DNA from: JAPORY01 sp965215385
Lineage (GTDB): Bacteria; Pseudomonadota; Alphaproteobacteria; Rhodobacterales; Rhodobacteraceae
Assembly: GCA_965215385.1 (NCBI GenBank)
Contig: OZ244059.1
Coordinates: forward strand, 2,666,001-2,730,000
Direction of reading: 5' to 3'
DNA: 64,000 nucleotides
Position 1 is the stretch's first letter; every line of letters starts with the position of its first letter. Positions 1 through 8,594 of this stretch are shown here, piece after piece. The notes beneath the pieces are model-generated. The model was not told the DNA's origin, made no database searches, and saw nothing but the letters and a program-made list of their open reading frames with translations. The translations under genes were made by a program, and so were the position numbers.

Positions 1-1364
1 CCCTGACGCCGCAGAAGTTGTGCCAACCTCGCCATTGCTCGTTCTAAATTCTCACGCTTAACTGTGAGGCCTGCGGCCATTCGGTGACCCCCGCCGCCGG
101 CTAAAAGTCCCTCGTGTACGAGTCGCACAATAGCGGCCCCAATATTGACCCCTGGTAGGGATCTCCCGGAGCCCTTCCCGACCTTGCCGTTAAATCCGAT
201 AACAACGGCCGGACGTCCGGTTTTCTCTCGAAGTCGAGAAGCGACAATGCCGACGACACCCGGATGCCAATCCTCACCCGCCGCCCAAACCAATGGCCCT
301 TCGACTCCACGCTTCTCAGCTTGTGTCACCGCCGCTGTCTCAATCATCAGTTCGATTTCGCGGCGCTCGGCATTCAACTGTTCAAGCTTTAGTGCTAAGG
401 CCTCAGCTTCGGCCGGGTCTGATGATGTTAGAAGACGGACCCCGAGGGTTGAGGTACCAACTCTACCGCCAGCATTAATGCGGGGACCTAGTTGAAAACC
501 CAAGTGATACGCGGTTGGTGCGGCACCGAGGCCAGCGACATCGGCTAGTGCCGTTAGTCCCAGTCGGCGACGTTGGGACATCACTGCTAAACCTCGTCGC
601 ACCAGCGCACGATTCAACCCGACCAACGGTGAAACATCGGCAATTGTTGCCAACGCCACCAAGTCAAGCATTGCCATTAGGTCGGGCGATTTCTGCCCCA
701 ATTCTCGTAACAATCTGCCGACGTCAACGAGCATCAAAAAGACGACGGCAGTCGCGCACAGATATCCAAATTCGTCGGGCTCATCGGCGCGATTCGGATT
801 TACAACGGCCAGCGCCGGCGGTAGTAATTCATCGCCTTGGTGATGATCGAGCACGATTACATCGGTGGTTGCGGCGGCTGATAGTGCCGCGTGTGCTGTC
901 ATGCCGCAGTCGACACAGATAATTAGGTCGTGGGTCTTCGCTAACGAAGCGATTGCCTCGGGGTTCGGGCCATAGCCTTCGCGGATGCGATCAGGGATAT
1001 AAGGAGTGGCATGCATACCCATTGCCCGTAGCCACCAGATTAAGAGGGCCGCGCCCGACGCACCGTCGACATCGTAGTCAGCAAAAATCGCAATCCGTTG
1101 TTCAGATTCGAGGGCCTTGAGGAATCTGTCGGCGGCCGTACGCATATCCTTTAGGACCAAGGGATCAGGCAACAAGTCGCGCAATTTGGGATTTAAGAAT
1201 TGTTCGGCAACCTGTGGCTCTACGCTCCGTCGAGCCAAAACTCGTGCGAGTGGCCAAGTCAGAGAGCAGCGCTGCACTAGCATCTCGGCCCAGCGTTCAA
1301 TTTCGATATCTGGACCAACCCAGCGATAACCGTTTAGGGATCGATTGACACCGAGGAAACTCAC
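1..1364 (-). CDS. recJ: Single-stranded-DNA-specific exonuclease RecJ (C-terminus cut by window edge)
   Basis: RecJ is a 5'-3' single-strand DNA exonuclease of the DHH phosphoesterase family, used in recombination and mismatch/base-excision repair. Seen: from a GTG at 1364 the product opens VSFLGVNRSLNGYRW. It carries the DHH motifs FADYDVDG (residues 94-101), VDCG (151-154) and LDHHQGDE (172-179), and near the edge the DHHA1 glycine motif GGGGHRMAAGL. About 454 residues are visible against 560-600 usual, so roughly the last 110-140 lie outside. No ATG fits the start; the frame is open upstream back to glpX, and GTG gives the normal N-terminus. It follows glpX after 36 nt on the same strand, so hom-glpX-recJ is probably one transcript, an order common in alphaproteobacteria. 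Confidence 0.93.
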   Translation of the reverse strand, partial: MSFLGVNRSLNGYRWVGPDIEIERWAEMLVQRCSLTWPLARVLARRSVEPQVAEQFLNPKLRDLLPDPLVLKDMRTAADRFLKALESEQRIAIFADYDVDGASGAALLIWWLRAMGMHATPYIPDRIREGYGPNPEAIASLAKTHDLIICVDCGMTAHAALSAAATTDVIVLDHHQGDELLPPALAVVNPNRADEPDEFGYLCATAVVFLMLVDVGRLLRELGQKSPDLMAMLDLVALATIADVSPLVGLNRALVRRGLAVMSQRRRLGLTALADVAGLGAAPTAYHLGFQLGPRINAGGRVGTSTLGVRLLTSSDPAEAEALALKLEQLNAERREIELMIETAAVTQAEKRGVEGPLVWAAGEDWHPGVVGIVASRLREKTGRPAVVIGFNGKVGKGSGRSLPGVNIGAAIVRLVHEGLLAGGGGHRMAAGLTVKRENLERAMARLAQLLRRQ

Positions 1365-1400
1365 AGGAACTCCGGTTTGGTCGAGGGCAAGGGCCGAAAG

Positions 1401-2366
1401 TTAGGGCGCGGGAGCGCGGTACTCCATTCGTCGCACCGACCGTGTTCGAGATCTCATTAATAACGTTTGCGCCGTTACCCAGCCGGGCTCACGCCGGATT
1501 CCGGGCAGTAGACTGCCGTTTGTAACCCCAGATGCGGCAAAAATGACCTCCTTCGTAATCATGTCATCGCGTGAGTATACACGGTCATAATCACTGATTC
1601 CAATCGCTAGCGCTCGCTTGCGCTCGTCATCGTTGCGAAATTTTAGGCGCCCAAGAATTTGGCCGCCCATACATTTTAAGGCCGCGGCCGCCAGCACCCC
1701 TTCTGGTGCTCCGCCGACTCCCATATAGGCATCAATGCCAGTAACTTGCGACTCCGCACAATGCATGACCCCCGCAACATCGCCATCGGAAATCAGTCTG
1801 ATTGCCGCATTCGTTGATCGGACACTTGCGATCATTTCCGCGTGGCGCGGGCGTTCAAGGATGCAGACGGTGATATCTGACGTTTTACATTGCTTGTGGC
1901 TGGCTAGAGCTTCGATTCTTTCTGGCGGTGACATATCAAGTGACAAGAGATCTGCGGGATATTCAGGCCCTACAGCCAATTTTTCCATATAAACATCGGG
2001 CGCATGGAGAATTGATCCACGCGGCCCCATTGCAATTACGGTGAGAGCGTTTGGCATATCTTTCGCCGTGAGGGTGGTTCCCTCAAGCGGATCAAGCGCA
2101 ATATCGACACCGGGTCCATTCCCAGTGCCAACGGCCTCACCGATATAGAGCATTGGAGCCTCATCACGCTCACCTTCCCCGATCACGACGACTCCGGCGA
2201 TATCAAGCAAATTAAGCTGCTCGCGCATTGCAGTTACGGCCGCTTGGTCAGCCTCTTGCTCATCACCGCGGCCGATCATGGCCGCGGAGGCGACCGCCGC
2301 TTGCTCGGCTACTCTCGCTAAACCGAGTGAGAGCATTCGGTCACTAAATTCATGGCGGTCGTTCAT
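1401..2366 (-). CDS. glpX: Class II fructose-1,6-bisphosphatase GlpX
   Basis: Hydrolyses fructose-1,6-bisphosphate to fructose-6-phosphate in gluconeogenesis; cytosolic, metal dependent. Seen: 321 residues, normal for GlpX, with the lithium-sensitive phosphatase-fold signatures IGEGERDE (residues 62-69) and LDPLEGT (91-97) that bind metal and phosphate, and a later GGAPEGVL loop. The start is ATG at 2366. It lies 48 nt after hom and 36 nt before recJ on the same strand. The name comes from the E. coli glp regulon; here it is far from the glycerol operon at 52-62 kb but could act downstream of it by returning triose phosphates to hexose. Family assignment is secure; substrate preference (FBP versus sedoheptulose bisphosphate) cannot be read from sequence. 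Confidence 0.95.
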   Translation of the reverse strand: MNDRHEFSDRMLSLGLARVAEQAAVASAAMIGRGDEQEADQAAVTAMREQLNLLDIAGVVVIGEGERDEAPMLYIGEAVGTGNGPGVDIALDPLEGTTLTAKDMPNALTVIAMGPRGSILHAPDVYMEKLAVGPEYPADLLSLDMSPPERIEALASHKQCKTSDITVCILERPRHAEMIASVRSTNAAIRLISDGDVAGVMHCAESQVTGIDAYMGVGGAPEGVLAAAALKCMGGQILGRLKFRNDDERKRALAIGISDYDRVYSRDDMITKEVIFAASGVTNGSLLPGIRREPGWVTAQTLLMRSRTRSVRRMEYRAPAP

Positions 2367-2414
2367 TGGACGTGTACTACCCTTTGTTAAGACGATTATG
2401 ACTGCTTAGAATGC

Positions 2415-3701
2415 TTATTGAAATTCAATTCTCAATGCTATTGGCGCGGTTACGACATCCGGTGTCGCCGCGAGTGCTGCAAGTGCGCGATCAAGCGGCA
2501 CCCGCAACGACTTGTGAGTGACGATCAAAACCGGGGCGCACTCGCCGCTATGACCATACTGTCGCATGCGATCAATTGATATGCCGTTGTCGGCAAGTAT
2601 GTTCGTCACCCTTGCCAAGGCGCCGGTTTGGTCGAGCAATGATAAACGCATATAGTAGGGTGCTGGTCGCTCATGACCGCTGCGACTCGCTTGGATTAGG
2701 TCTTTCGCCGGTCGGCCAAATGTCGGTCGGCGCTGTCGAGAGGCCAAATCGCAGATATCGCCAACAACAGCACTCGCGGTGGGGCTCTGACCGGCACCAA
2801 GACCTTGTAGCACTACTCGACCGACCGAATCGCCTTCAATGACGACCAAGTTTGTGCCGCCATCAATTTGCCCTAAGGGGCTCGTGGCGGGTACCAAGCA
2901 AGGATGTACGCGTTGGACCAAGCCATCACTATCGCACTGTGACACGCCGAGTAGTTTTATTTTGAAGCCCATGTCAGCGGCAGCATGAATATCGTCTATA
3001 CTAATGCGTTCAATCCCTTCCAATTCGATACTTTGAAAATCGGGCTGAGTTCCAAAAGCCACGGCGGATAGGATTGCAAGTTTATGGGCCGCATCTATGC
3101 CGCCAACGTCCAGAGACGGATCGGCCTCAAGATAGTTGAGTTCATCGGCTTCGGCGAAGGCGTCCTGATACGACAAGTTATCCTGTTCCATTCTGGTCAG
3201 AATGTAGTTGCAGGTGCCATTGATGACGCCCAATACGCGCGAGATTTGGTTTCCCGCCAACCCTTCGCGTATAGTTTTGATAACAGGAATACCGCCGGCC
3301 ACCGCCGCTTCATAGAGAATTGAACAGTTTCGGGCTTCAGCTCTTATCGCCAATTCCTGCCCATGGATGGCGAGCAAGGCCTTATTGGCGGTTACGACAT
3401 CCTTACCCGCCGCAAGTGCGGCCTCAATCGCGTGCTTTGCGACGCCGTCGGATCCCCCAATAACTTCGACAAACACATCAACATCATTGCGCTTTGCCAA
3501 CGCCTCAGGACTATCCTCCCAATCAAAATCAGCGAGCGAAACGCCGCGGTCTTTGTGTCGAGTCTGCGCCGAAACGGCCGCAATCTCAATTTTGCGACCG
3601 GTGCGAGTCGCAAGGAGGTCGGCTTGTTGCTGGATGATTTTTACAATGCCGACCCCGACTGTGCCGAGTCCGGCAATTCCCAAGCGGATGGGAGTGTCCA
3701 T
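2415..3701 (-). CDS. hom: Homoserine dehydrogenase
   Basis: Reduces aspartate semialdehyde to homoserine with NAD(P)H, the branch step to threonine and methionine. Seen: 428 residues in three parts. The N-terminal Rossmann domain has GLGTVGVG at 11-18. The catalytic domain contains TANKALL (K107 region), a GTCNYIL loop and GGIDAAHKLAIL. The C-terminal ACT domain starts near residue 350 (YMRLSLLDQTGALARV) and is the usual site of threonine feedback. This is the monofunctional form, with no fused aspartokinase. ATG at 3701 is the start and the first gene of the minus-strand hom-glpX-recJ run. It is divergent from a small plus-strand gene at 3755, leaving only 53 nt for both promoters. Confidence 0.95.
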   Translation of the reverse strand: MDTPIRLGIAGLGTVGVGIVKIIQQQADLLATRTGRKIEIAAVSAQTRHKDRGVSLADFDWEDSPEALAKRNDVDVFVEVIGGSDGVAKHAIEAALAAGKDVVTANKALLAIHGQELAIRAEARNCSILYEAAVAGGIPVIKTIREGLAGNQISRVLGVINGTCNYILTRMEQDNLSYQDAFAEADELNYLEADPSLDVGGIDAAHKLAILSAVAFGTQPDFQSIELEGIERISIDDIHAAADMGFKIKLLGVSQCDSDGLVQRVHPCLVPATSPLGQIDGGTNLVVIEGDSVGRVVLQGLGAGQSPTASAVVGDICDLASRQRRPTFGRPAKDLIQASRSGHERPAPYYMRLSLLDQTGALARVTNILADNGISIDRMRQYGHSGECAPVLIVTHKSLRVPLDRALAALAATPDVVTAPIALRIEFQ

Positions 3702-3754
3702 TCAGGGTTGCTCCTGACCAATATTTTTGAACTCAGTAATGTGTCGCTTAGAAA

Positions 3755-4015
3755 ATGACAACCTTCCGCCGAAGCGAAACCAGGGCTAAATATTGTTGTC
3801 GGGCTTTTCTAGAGCTTCTGCCGGAGGCTAAAGCACGAAACCATCGGCAAATTCTGCTCGGAACGTGGTTGCTGGCCCGCAAGGATGATAATCCTGCGGT
3901 CGAGAAGCTCATTGCGGAAGAGCTGGAAGGGTTCCTCGCCGAATCGCCGGTGAAAGTATCGCTGTTGATGTTTCAGGACTTGTTGAATCAAAGCAGAATA
4001 TTGATAGTAGCTTGA
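3755..4015 (+). CDS. Small hypothetical protein, weakly mobilisation-protein-like
   Basis: I do not firmly recognise this 86-residue basic, helix-rich product. Its central part (KARNHRQILLGTWLLA, then a D-N-P-A-V-E-K-L-I stretch and an E-E-L-E-G-F-L) resembles, by memory of the pattern, small alphaproteobacterial mobilisation/TraD-like proteins with the form RRKILLGAWxLxxAxxDPxxxxxLxxELDxFL. That resemblance is an inference. The ATG at 3755 has no clear Shine-Dalgarno sequence. It is followed after 45 nt by another small plus-strand gene (4061), and both sit at the edge of the accessory region downstream of hom. It may be a relic of a mobile element; it could also be a non-coding open frame. 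Confidence 0.4.
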   Translation: MTTFRRSETRAKYCCRAFLELLPEAKARNHRQILLGTWLLARKDDNPAVEKLIAEELEGFLAESPVKVSLLMFQDLLNQSRILIVA

Positions 4016-4060
4016 CCAGAACTAACGAGGGCAGTAGCGGTGGATCGGTAGGATTCAATC

Positions 4061-4363
4061 TTGACGGAAGAACACAACAACGCCTTGGCGATTGCCAAAC
4101 TGGAAGGCGATCTCCGCGGAGAGATCATGGTACTGGAGGAGCGCATGGAAACGAAGCAAGCCGAATACCGCACCGACATATCGCTCTTGGCAGAAAAATT
4201 GTCGGAGAACATCGGTAGGATCGAAAAAGACGCCGTAAAGCGCGATAAGGAAACCGCGCTGCGCGATAAAGACAATTTGCGATGGTCGATCGGTCTCGCC
4301 ATAGCTTGCACCACGATTATCCTCGGTGCCATGGCTTTTATGCTAACACTACCCACAAACTGA
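4061..4363 (+). CDS. Small coiled-coil protein with C-terminal membrane anchor
   Basis: Hypothetical, 100 residues. Residues 1-70 are highly charged and heptad-like (E/K/R/D-rich, consistent with a coiled coil). Residues about 75-96 (SIGLAIACTTIILGAMAFML) form one transmembrane segment followed by a short tail, so the protein should be C-terminally membrane anchored with a cytoplasmic coiled coil. The start is TTG at 4061, supported by AGGA at 4050-4053 with a 7-nt spacer; no in-frame ATG fits. This architecture is common in uncharacterised small proteins near plasmid and prophage genes. Function unknown. Confidence 0.5.
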   Translation: MTEEHNNALAIAKLEGDLRGEIMVLEERMETKQAEYRTDISLLAEKLSENIGRIEKDAVKRDKETALRDKDNLRWSIGLAIACTTIILGAMAFMLTLPTN

Positions 4364-5092
4364 GTGCCTAGACACCGACTAGTCCTAGAACCGACGAAGG
4401 CTGCTCAAATTAGGCAAAATCCTTCGAATTCGCGTGAAATCGGTCGCGAGAGGTGCTCGTATGCGTCGCTCGTGGTTAAATTCACTTACCACTCGCAACG
4501 AACGCAACGCAAGAGCATCGTTTTGGGCGCATTTTGGTGGGGTTTTCCCATTTTCGACCTCTGACGCAGGTCGTCGGGGACAATTCCTCCAAGGAAATCC
4601 ATTCCATTGAACGCCGTCCAACTTTCTCTCACCCGATTTCGGACGGGCACCACCCCACTGCTCAATGAGAAGTGCGGTTCCAGACGCGTCATTCGGCTCG
4701 CGGACCGCCGTCACCCACTCATAGTGCATAGGTCAAGCCCGCAGCCCGCTTTCGCCACCGACCATCGCCGATGCTATTCCAGCGAGAGCAATTTGACCGA
4801 CGTCACCAAGCTGAATGACCGGGATTTCAGCGGGCGGTATGATTAGCCAGCAAGAACAAGCCTGATCGCAGCGCATTGGCATATTGACGTCGAGCAACCC
4901 TATAAGTGCCTCGCCATCTTGGTTAACAATACATTTATGAGTTGCCACCTAACCGGTATCGGTGACGCAGTTTGATGAAAGCTCTTCGCTTGGTTTCACC
5001 GGTTGTTAGAAATGCTATACGCAGGCAACGCTGACCCTGTTCACATCTCATGCTGGCGGAAAACACCCAAGGCTAAAACTAGGAAACGTGCA
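4364..5092. other. Long intergenic stretch with possible gene relic
   Basis: About 730 bases with no convincing gene. On the minus strand near 4660-4729 a short open stretch reads YEWVTAVREPNDASG then TALLIEQ, which resembles the middle strand of VOC/glyoxalase-like proteins (WLTVVSP..PDGTELLLEP). The match is short and the surrounding frames do not continue it, so at most it is a remnant. No terminator or repeat was recognised. Confidence 0.3.
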
Positions 5093-5593
5093 ATGAGCGA
5101 TGACTGTTACGCTCGTCTTGATATATCGCAACCCCGCCGATGGTTCGGGGTGGGGTCACTTCTGCTGTTAGGCTTTCTACTGACCTATGTTGGGACGGTT
5201 TACCCAGTTCCAATTCAAGCTCGAGTAATCTTGGCCGTTGTCGCCGTCGTTGTCGTTTGGTCGGCTTGGCGCATGTGGCGTGAAACAAAGGGTTATCTCG
5301 TATTCTCAGATGCCGGTTTAGTTGACGATCAGGGCGATATCTTGATCGCTATGGATAATATTGATCGGGTTGATCGAAGTCTATTTGCTTTCAAACCAAC
5401 TAACGGCTTCATTGTAGTTTCCAAGGTCAAACAACCGCTTGCTTGGAAGCCCGGCTTGTGGTGGTGCATTGGTCATCGACTTGGTATTGGCGGCGTGACG
5501 CACGCTGGGCAAGCCAAACTTCTCGCCGATGTAATGACGCTTCATCTTGCAAACGAAAACAAGATGCGGACGGATAATGCCACACACGTCTGA
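5093..5593 (+). CDS. Conserved alphaproteobacterial membrane protein with PH-like domain
   Basis: Function unknown; 166 residues from ATG 5093. That start is chosen because AGGAA at 5081-5085 lies 7 nt upstream; a longer frame from 5003 would add 30 residues of implausible N-terminus. Two hydrophobic segments (about residues 16-36 and 43-60) form an N-terminal hairpin. A beta-rich cytosolic part follows, with YLVFSDAGLVDDQGDI and later PGLWWCIGHRLGIGGVTHAG. The ending, with its W-RIGRR-GVGGVT-AGQAK pattern, is one I associate with a conserved hypothetical family in Rhodobacterales and relatives; the fold may be a bacterial PH domain. It stands alone, not in an operon. Confidence 0.6.
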   Translation: MSDDCYARLDISQPRRWFGVGSLLLLGFLLTYVGTVYPVPIQARVILAVVAVVVVWSAWRMWRETKGYLVFSDAGLVDDQGDILIAMDNIDRVDRSLFAFKPTNGFIVVSKVKQPLAWKPGLWWCIGHRLGIGGVTHAGQAKLLADVMTLHLANENKMRTDNATHV

Positions 5594-5781
5594 CCGCCAA
5601 ACTCCGAACACACCGCCATGACCGACGTTCGACTTGGTTTGATTGAGCTAATCGGGGGGTTAATTTCTGGCAGTCTCGTGTCCCCGTTAGCTTGGCGTGG
5701 CGCGACTGCAGGGGCAGCCAAGATGTCGTCAAAACCGAACGACATCCAAACGGGGCCACTAGCAGACGAATTTAGCGGCCC

Positions 5782-7341
5782 TCATAAAATTATGTCGACA
5801 TCAAAGTTGGCAAAGGGATCATCAAAGATTCCCACGAGTTGAACGACTAGCTCGTTGCCATTAGGCCCAATGGCGTCAAGAAAATCGTTATAAGCTGCTC
5901 GTTGTGCGCCAATTAGGTTGGACGTCGCTTGGTCGCCGTAAATGTCCATGACGTTTGTCGCGTCTGCACCGTCGGAGAGTCCGAGAATCGCTGAATAATA
6001 CAGTCCCAAGTCCTTCTTTTGCTCTAGGTAAGTGATGTCTGCATTCTGAGCACCCCTGATAAACTGCAGCACGAATTGACCGTACGAGAGGTTTCCAGAC
6101 AGCAACGCATTCGCCCAATGGTTCAAACCACCCAAGTCAGCATCGCGACCGAGAACATTTTGATAGACCGATGAAACTAAGCGATAAACGTTTGAATTGT
6201 CGCCGAATAGTGCTTGCGCTTCTTGACTATTAAAGAAATCCTCCGAAATTTGTGACAGGGTTTTGCCGCCGGCAAGCTTGTCTGCCCAGTAGTAGATTCC
6301 CAGTGCGTCGGGCGCACGATTAAAATAAGCGACGTAGAGTTTCACTAAGTCTTCAAATTGCGCTGGAGTTAACTCGGCGACGCCATCATAATCGGATAAA
6401 TTCAAAGTGCGATCTGTAAATTCGAAGCGCTCGAAGTCTACAAACCAGCAATCCCTACGATTGCCGCCAACGTTAGCAGTTATTTCGGTCCAGTCGGGTC
6501 CCGCCCTGATTCTTGCATCGGTTGTCGCAAAGGGAAGCACCGCGGTATCAAAGCCGCCCAGAGCATCCAGGTAAGTATCATTTACAGTGACGAACCACGT
6601 GTCATTGCCCTCGTCAAAGCTGGAATTGGCATTGCGATCACTTCCGTCCGGGTCAAAGGTGCCGCCGCCGATTGCCACGTCATTTTCTCTGATATAACGC
6701 TCCAGCCACCACCTATGACCAGCAACATTTACTGCTGCGCCGGCTGTGGAGACGATACCCACAACATAAGGACCAGAGCCGTAATCATAGTAGATTGCGC
6801 CACCTGAATTGCCGGGATTTACCTCAAGATCAAAGTTGTAGAGAAAGGCCGAGTCGTTGAAAGGCACCTTTCTTACCGAGCCGTGGTCGGCGACCGGTTG
6901 TACGCCATAAACGCCGGGATACCCCAAAACTGTGACGCCACCGCCAACAAATCCCCAGTCAATCCCCATGTAGCCATATCTATCCCCGGCCGCCTCGCTT
7001 AGAGTGAAAAGTGCTATGTCCAGTTCCGTCTGACCCAGCGTGCCTGCGTTGAAGTCGCCGGGGAACAATCTCCCGTCGCCGTCGGGGTCAAAATTCGGAA
7101 AATAGTGCACCACCGACCAGTCGACGCTATCGTTGAAGGAAGAATCTGGGTCGTACGAGGGGTACAACTCAATGTGATCCGCCACACCACCGAGTTCAGC
7201 ATCATAGATGACATGGGCTGCAGTCAAAACGTCGTTGCGTCCAACCAGGACCCCGCTCCCAGTATAGGTGCCATAACCAGACCAAGTCGCTCGAATGAAA
7301 ACTGCGGTTGAGCAAGGGATATGTGTCGTCGTCAAATTCAA
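5782..7341 (-). CDS. Secreted trypsin-like serine protease with C-terminal DUF4214 domain
   Basis: A 519-residue chymotrypsin-fold protease. The catalytic triad is visible: H43 in VLTAAHV, D108 in TELDIALF, S179 in NPGNSGGA. Residues about 255-318 are a degenerate linker of the kind that precedes DUF4214 (ends in a FERFEFTDRTLNLSD-like strand). Residues about 327-435 are DUF4214 (LVKLYVAYFNRAPDALGIYYW and LVSSVYQNVLGRDAD). No N-terminal signal peptide is present; DUF4214 proteins are often type I secretion substrates with C-terminal signals, so export by a TolC-type system is inferred. The only start is TTG at 7341, directly after an in-frame stop. No transporter gene is adjacent. Likely an extracellular endopeptidase. 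Confidence 0.8.
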   Translation of the reverse strand: MNLTTTHIPCSTAVFIRATWSGYGTYTGSGVLVGRNDVLTAAHVIYDAELGGVADHIELYPSYDPDSSFNDSVDWSVVHYFPNFDPDGDGRLFPGDFNAGTLGQTELDIALFTLSEAAGDRYGYMGIDWGFVGGGVTVLGYPGVYGVQPVADHGSVRKVPFNDSAFLYNFDLEVNPGNSGGAIYYDYGSGPYVVGIVSTAGAAVNVAGHRWWLERYIRENDVAIGGGTFDPDGSDRNANSSFDEGNDTWFVTVNDTYLDALGGFDTAVLPFATTDARIRAGPDWTEITANVGGNRRDCWFVDFERFEFTDRTLNLSDYDGVAELTPAQFEDLVKLYVAYFNRAPDALGIYYWADKLAGGKTLSQISEDFFNSQEAQALFGDNSNVYRLVSSVYQNVLGRDADLGGLNHWANALLSGNLSYGQFVLQFIRGAQNADITYLEQKKDLGLYYSAILGLSDGADATNVMDIYGDQATSNLIGAQRAAYNDFLDAIGPNGNELVVQLVGIFDDPFANFDVDIIL

Positions 7342-7774
7342 AGCTCATCGTTACGAGTGCCTTCCCAGAATAACGCGATGTGATGGGCGCACTGACGAAT
7401 GACGTTCAAATTCCGACTGCATTCACGCATTGAATTGGAGATATCGCGATTAGGAACCTGTCTGCAGCAATCATTTTGCTAGGTCGCAATAGCTTTCGGT
7501 GAAGCAAGCAGTCCAAGTGGCCAATAAACACTACTGCATAGGTTTCTTGAATGCATCAGTCGCGGATTTGCTATCCCAGTACCATATCTTGATACGCCTT
7601 TGATAGCGGTGGGTCAAGGTCGAAAGGCAGTTCCTTGAAATTGTTGTTTTGACATCTGGCGAGGCGATCAATATAAATACATTGATACTCTTGTCTCGTG
7701 GCGATCAAAAAGATCGACAATCAAGTCGGTTCTGACGTCGACAAGGTTCGTAGATTTCGTAGGAAAAGAATATC
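7342..7774. other. Intergenic region between divergent genes
   Basis: 433 bases separating the minus-strand protease (start 7341) and the plus-strand lipoprotein (start 7775). It should hold both promoters. I see no open frame of note, no hairpin with a T-run and no repeat that I can support. Confidence 0.4.
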
Positions 7775-8236
7775 TTGCACCGTTTTTTGTTTGCCATTAT
7801 CGGCCTCCTCTCTGTTGCTGCCTGCCAACTGAGCGAGCCGCGAACGATGGGGTTGGCACCAGTAGAGCCCGATAACCCCGATGTGCGCAATATTACGGGT
7901 ACGGCCCAAGTTGTTGGGCCACAAGATCTTCTTATTGAAGGAGTTCAGTTCAGTTTGGCAGGGATCGATGCTCCAGCCGCCGGCACCGCAGCCGCTCTTG
8001 CGGCGGAGCAAGCGTTAATGCGGATTGTGCAAGGGAGCGTTGTAACTTGTACCTCTAAGGGTAATTCGATCGCAAACCGGGAATGGGCGGTATGTTTTCT
8101 CGGAAGATTGGATGTTGCATCGGCCTTGGTTGCCACTGGCACAGTCTTGGCCTGCGATAATGGCGTCGGACTAGATTACAAAATTCTTGAGACCGCAAAA
8201 GCCCGTGCGTCTGTGCCTCGGTCGGGAAATTGTTAG
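7775..8236 (+). CDS. SNase-like (thermonuclease-fold) lipoprotein, probably non-catalytic
   Basis: 153 residues. The N-terminus is a lipoprotein signal: a hydrophobic stretch from residue 4 ending in SVAAC with the lipid-accepting Cys at 17. Residues about 40-150 match the staphylococcal nuclease OB fold: LLIEGVQFSLAGIDAPA corresponds to the family's core strand and I-D-x-P-E motif, followed by EQALMRIVQGSVVTC and ANREWAVCFL. The catalytic Glu after the Pro of IDAPE is Ala here, while an Arg equivalent to R87 (in ANRE) may remain, so nuclease activity is doubtful; this is an inference from the alignment by eye. The start is TTG at 7775 with AGGAAAAG upstream. Monocistronic. Confidence 0.6.
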   Translation: MHRFLFAIIGLLSVAACQLSEPRTMGLAPVEPDNPDVRNITGTAQVVGPQDLLIEGVQFSLAGIDAPAAGTAAALAAEQALMRIVQGSVVTCTSKGNSIANREWAVCFLGRLDVASALVATGTVLACDNGVGLDYKILETAKARASVPRSGNC

Positions 8237-8594
8237 CGTTCGATCAGAAAGTCAGAAGGAATTAGCGACGGGTGTATGTCACTTTGTTTGGTAGCGTGAT
8301 TAGGTCCACGTGTTGTTAGAATTGCGACCAAGCCCTTTTTTCTTACTTTTTGGAAAGACATACTGAATCAATCAAATGCGGTTATTCTTCAACGAGAGAT
8401 CGGAACCAACCGATCCGAGGATTTTGATTTGGTTTAGCAGCAGTATGATGAGCAACCCTTCAAATAATTCAGGTGCAGTTGATCCGGCACTGGTGAGTGC
8501 GTGTGACACCTTGGCAGACAATGAGCCCGATAGCTGCATTTTCGTGATCGACGGCAGCGGTGTGCGCACCGCCTAACGGCGTGAGAATGGCGAC
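8237..8594. other. Intergenic region upstream of ISKra4-type element
   Basis: About 360 bases between the lipoprotein and the transposase. Short open frames exist but none has protein-like features. It probably contains the left end of the insertion element; I could not identify its terminal inverted repeat by eye. Confidence 0.3.

Noticed and set aside
5618..5842. Small plus-strand open frame downstream of the conserved membrane protein
   Set aside because: No ribosome-binding site, implausible composition, and it overlaps the end of the minus-strand protease gene.
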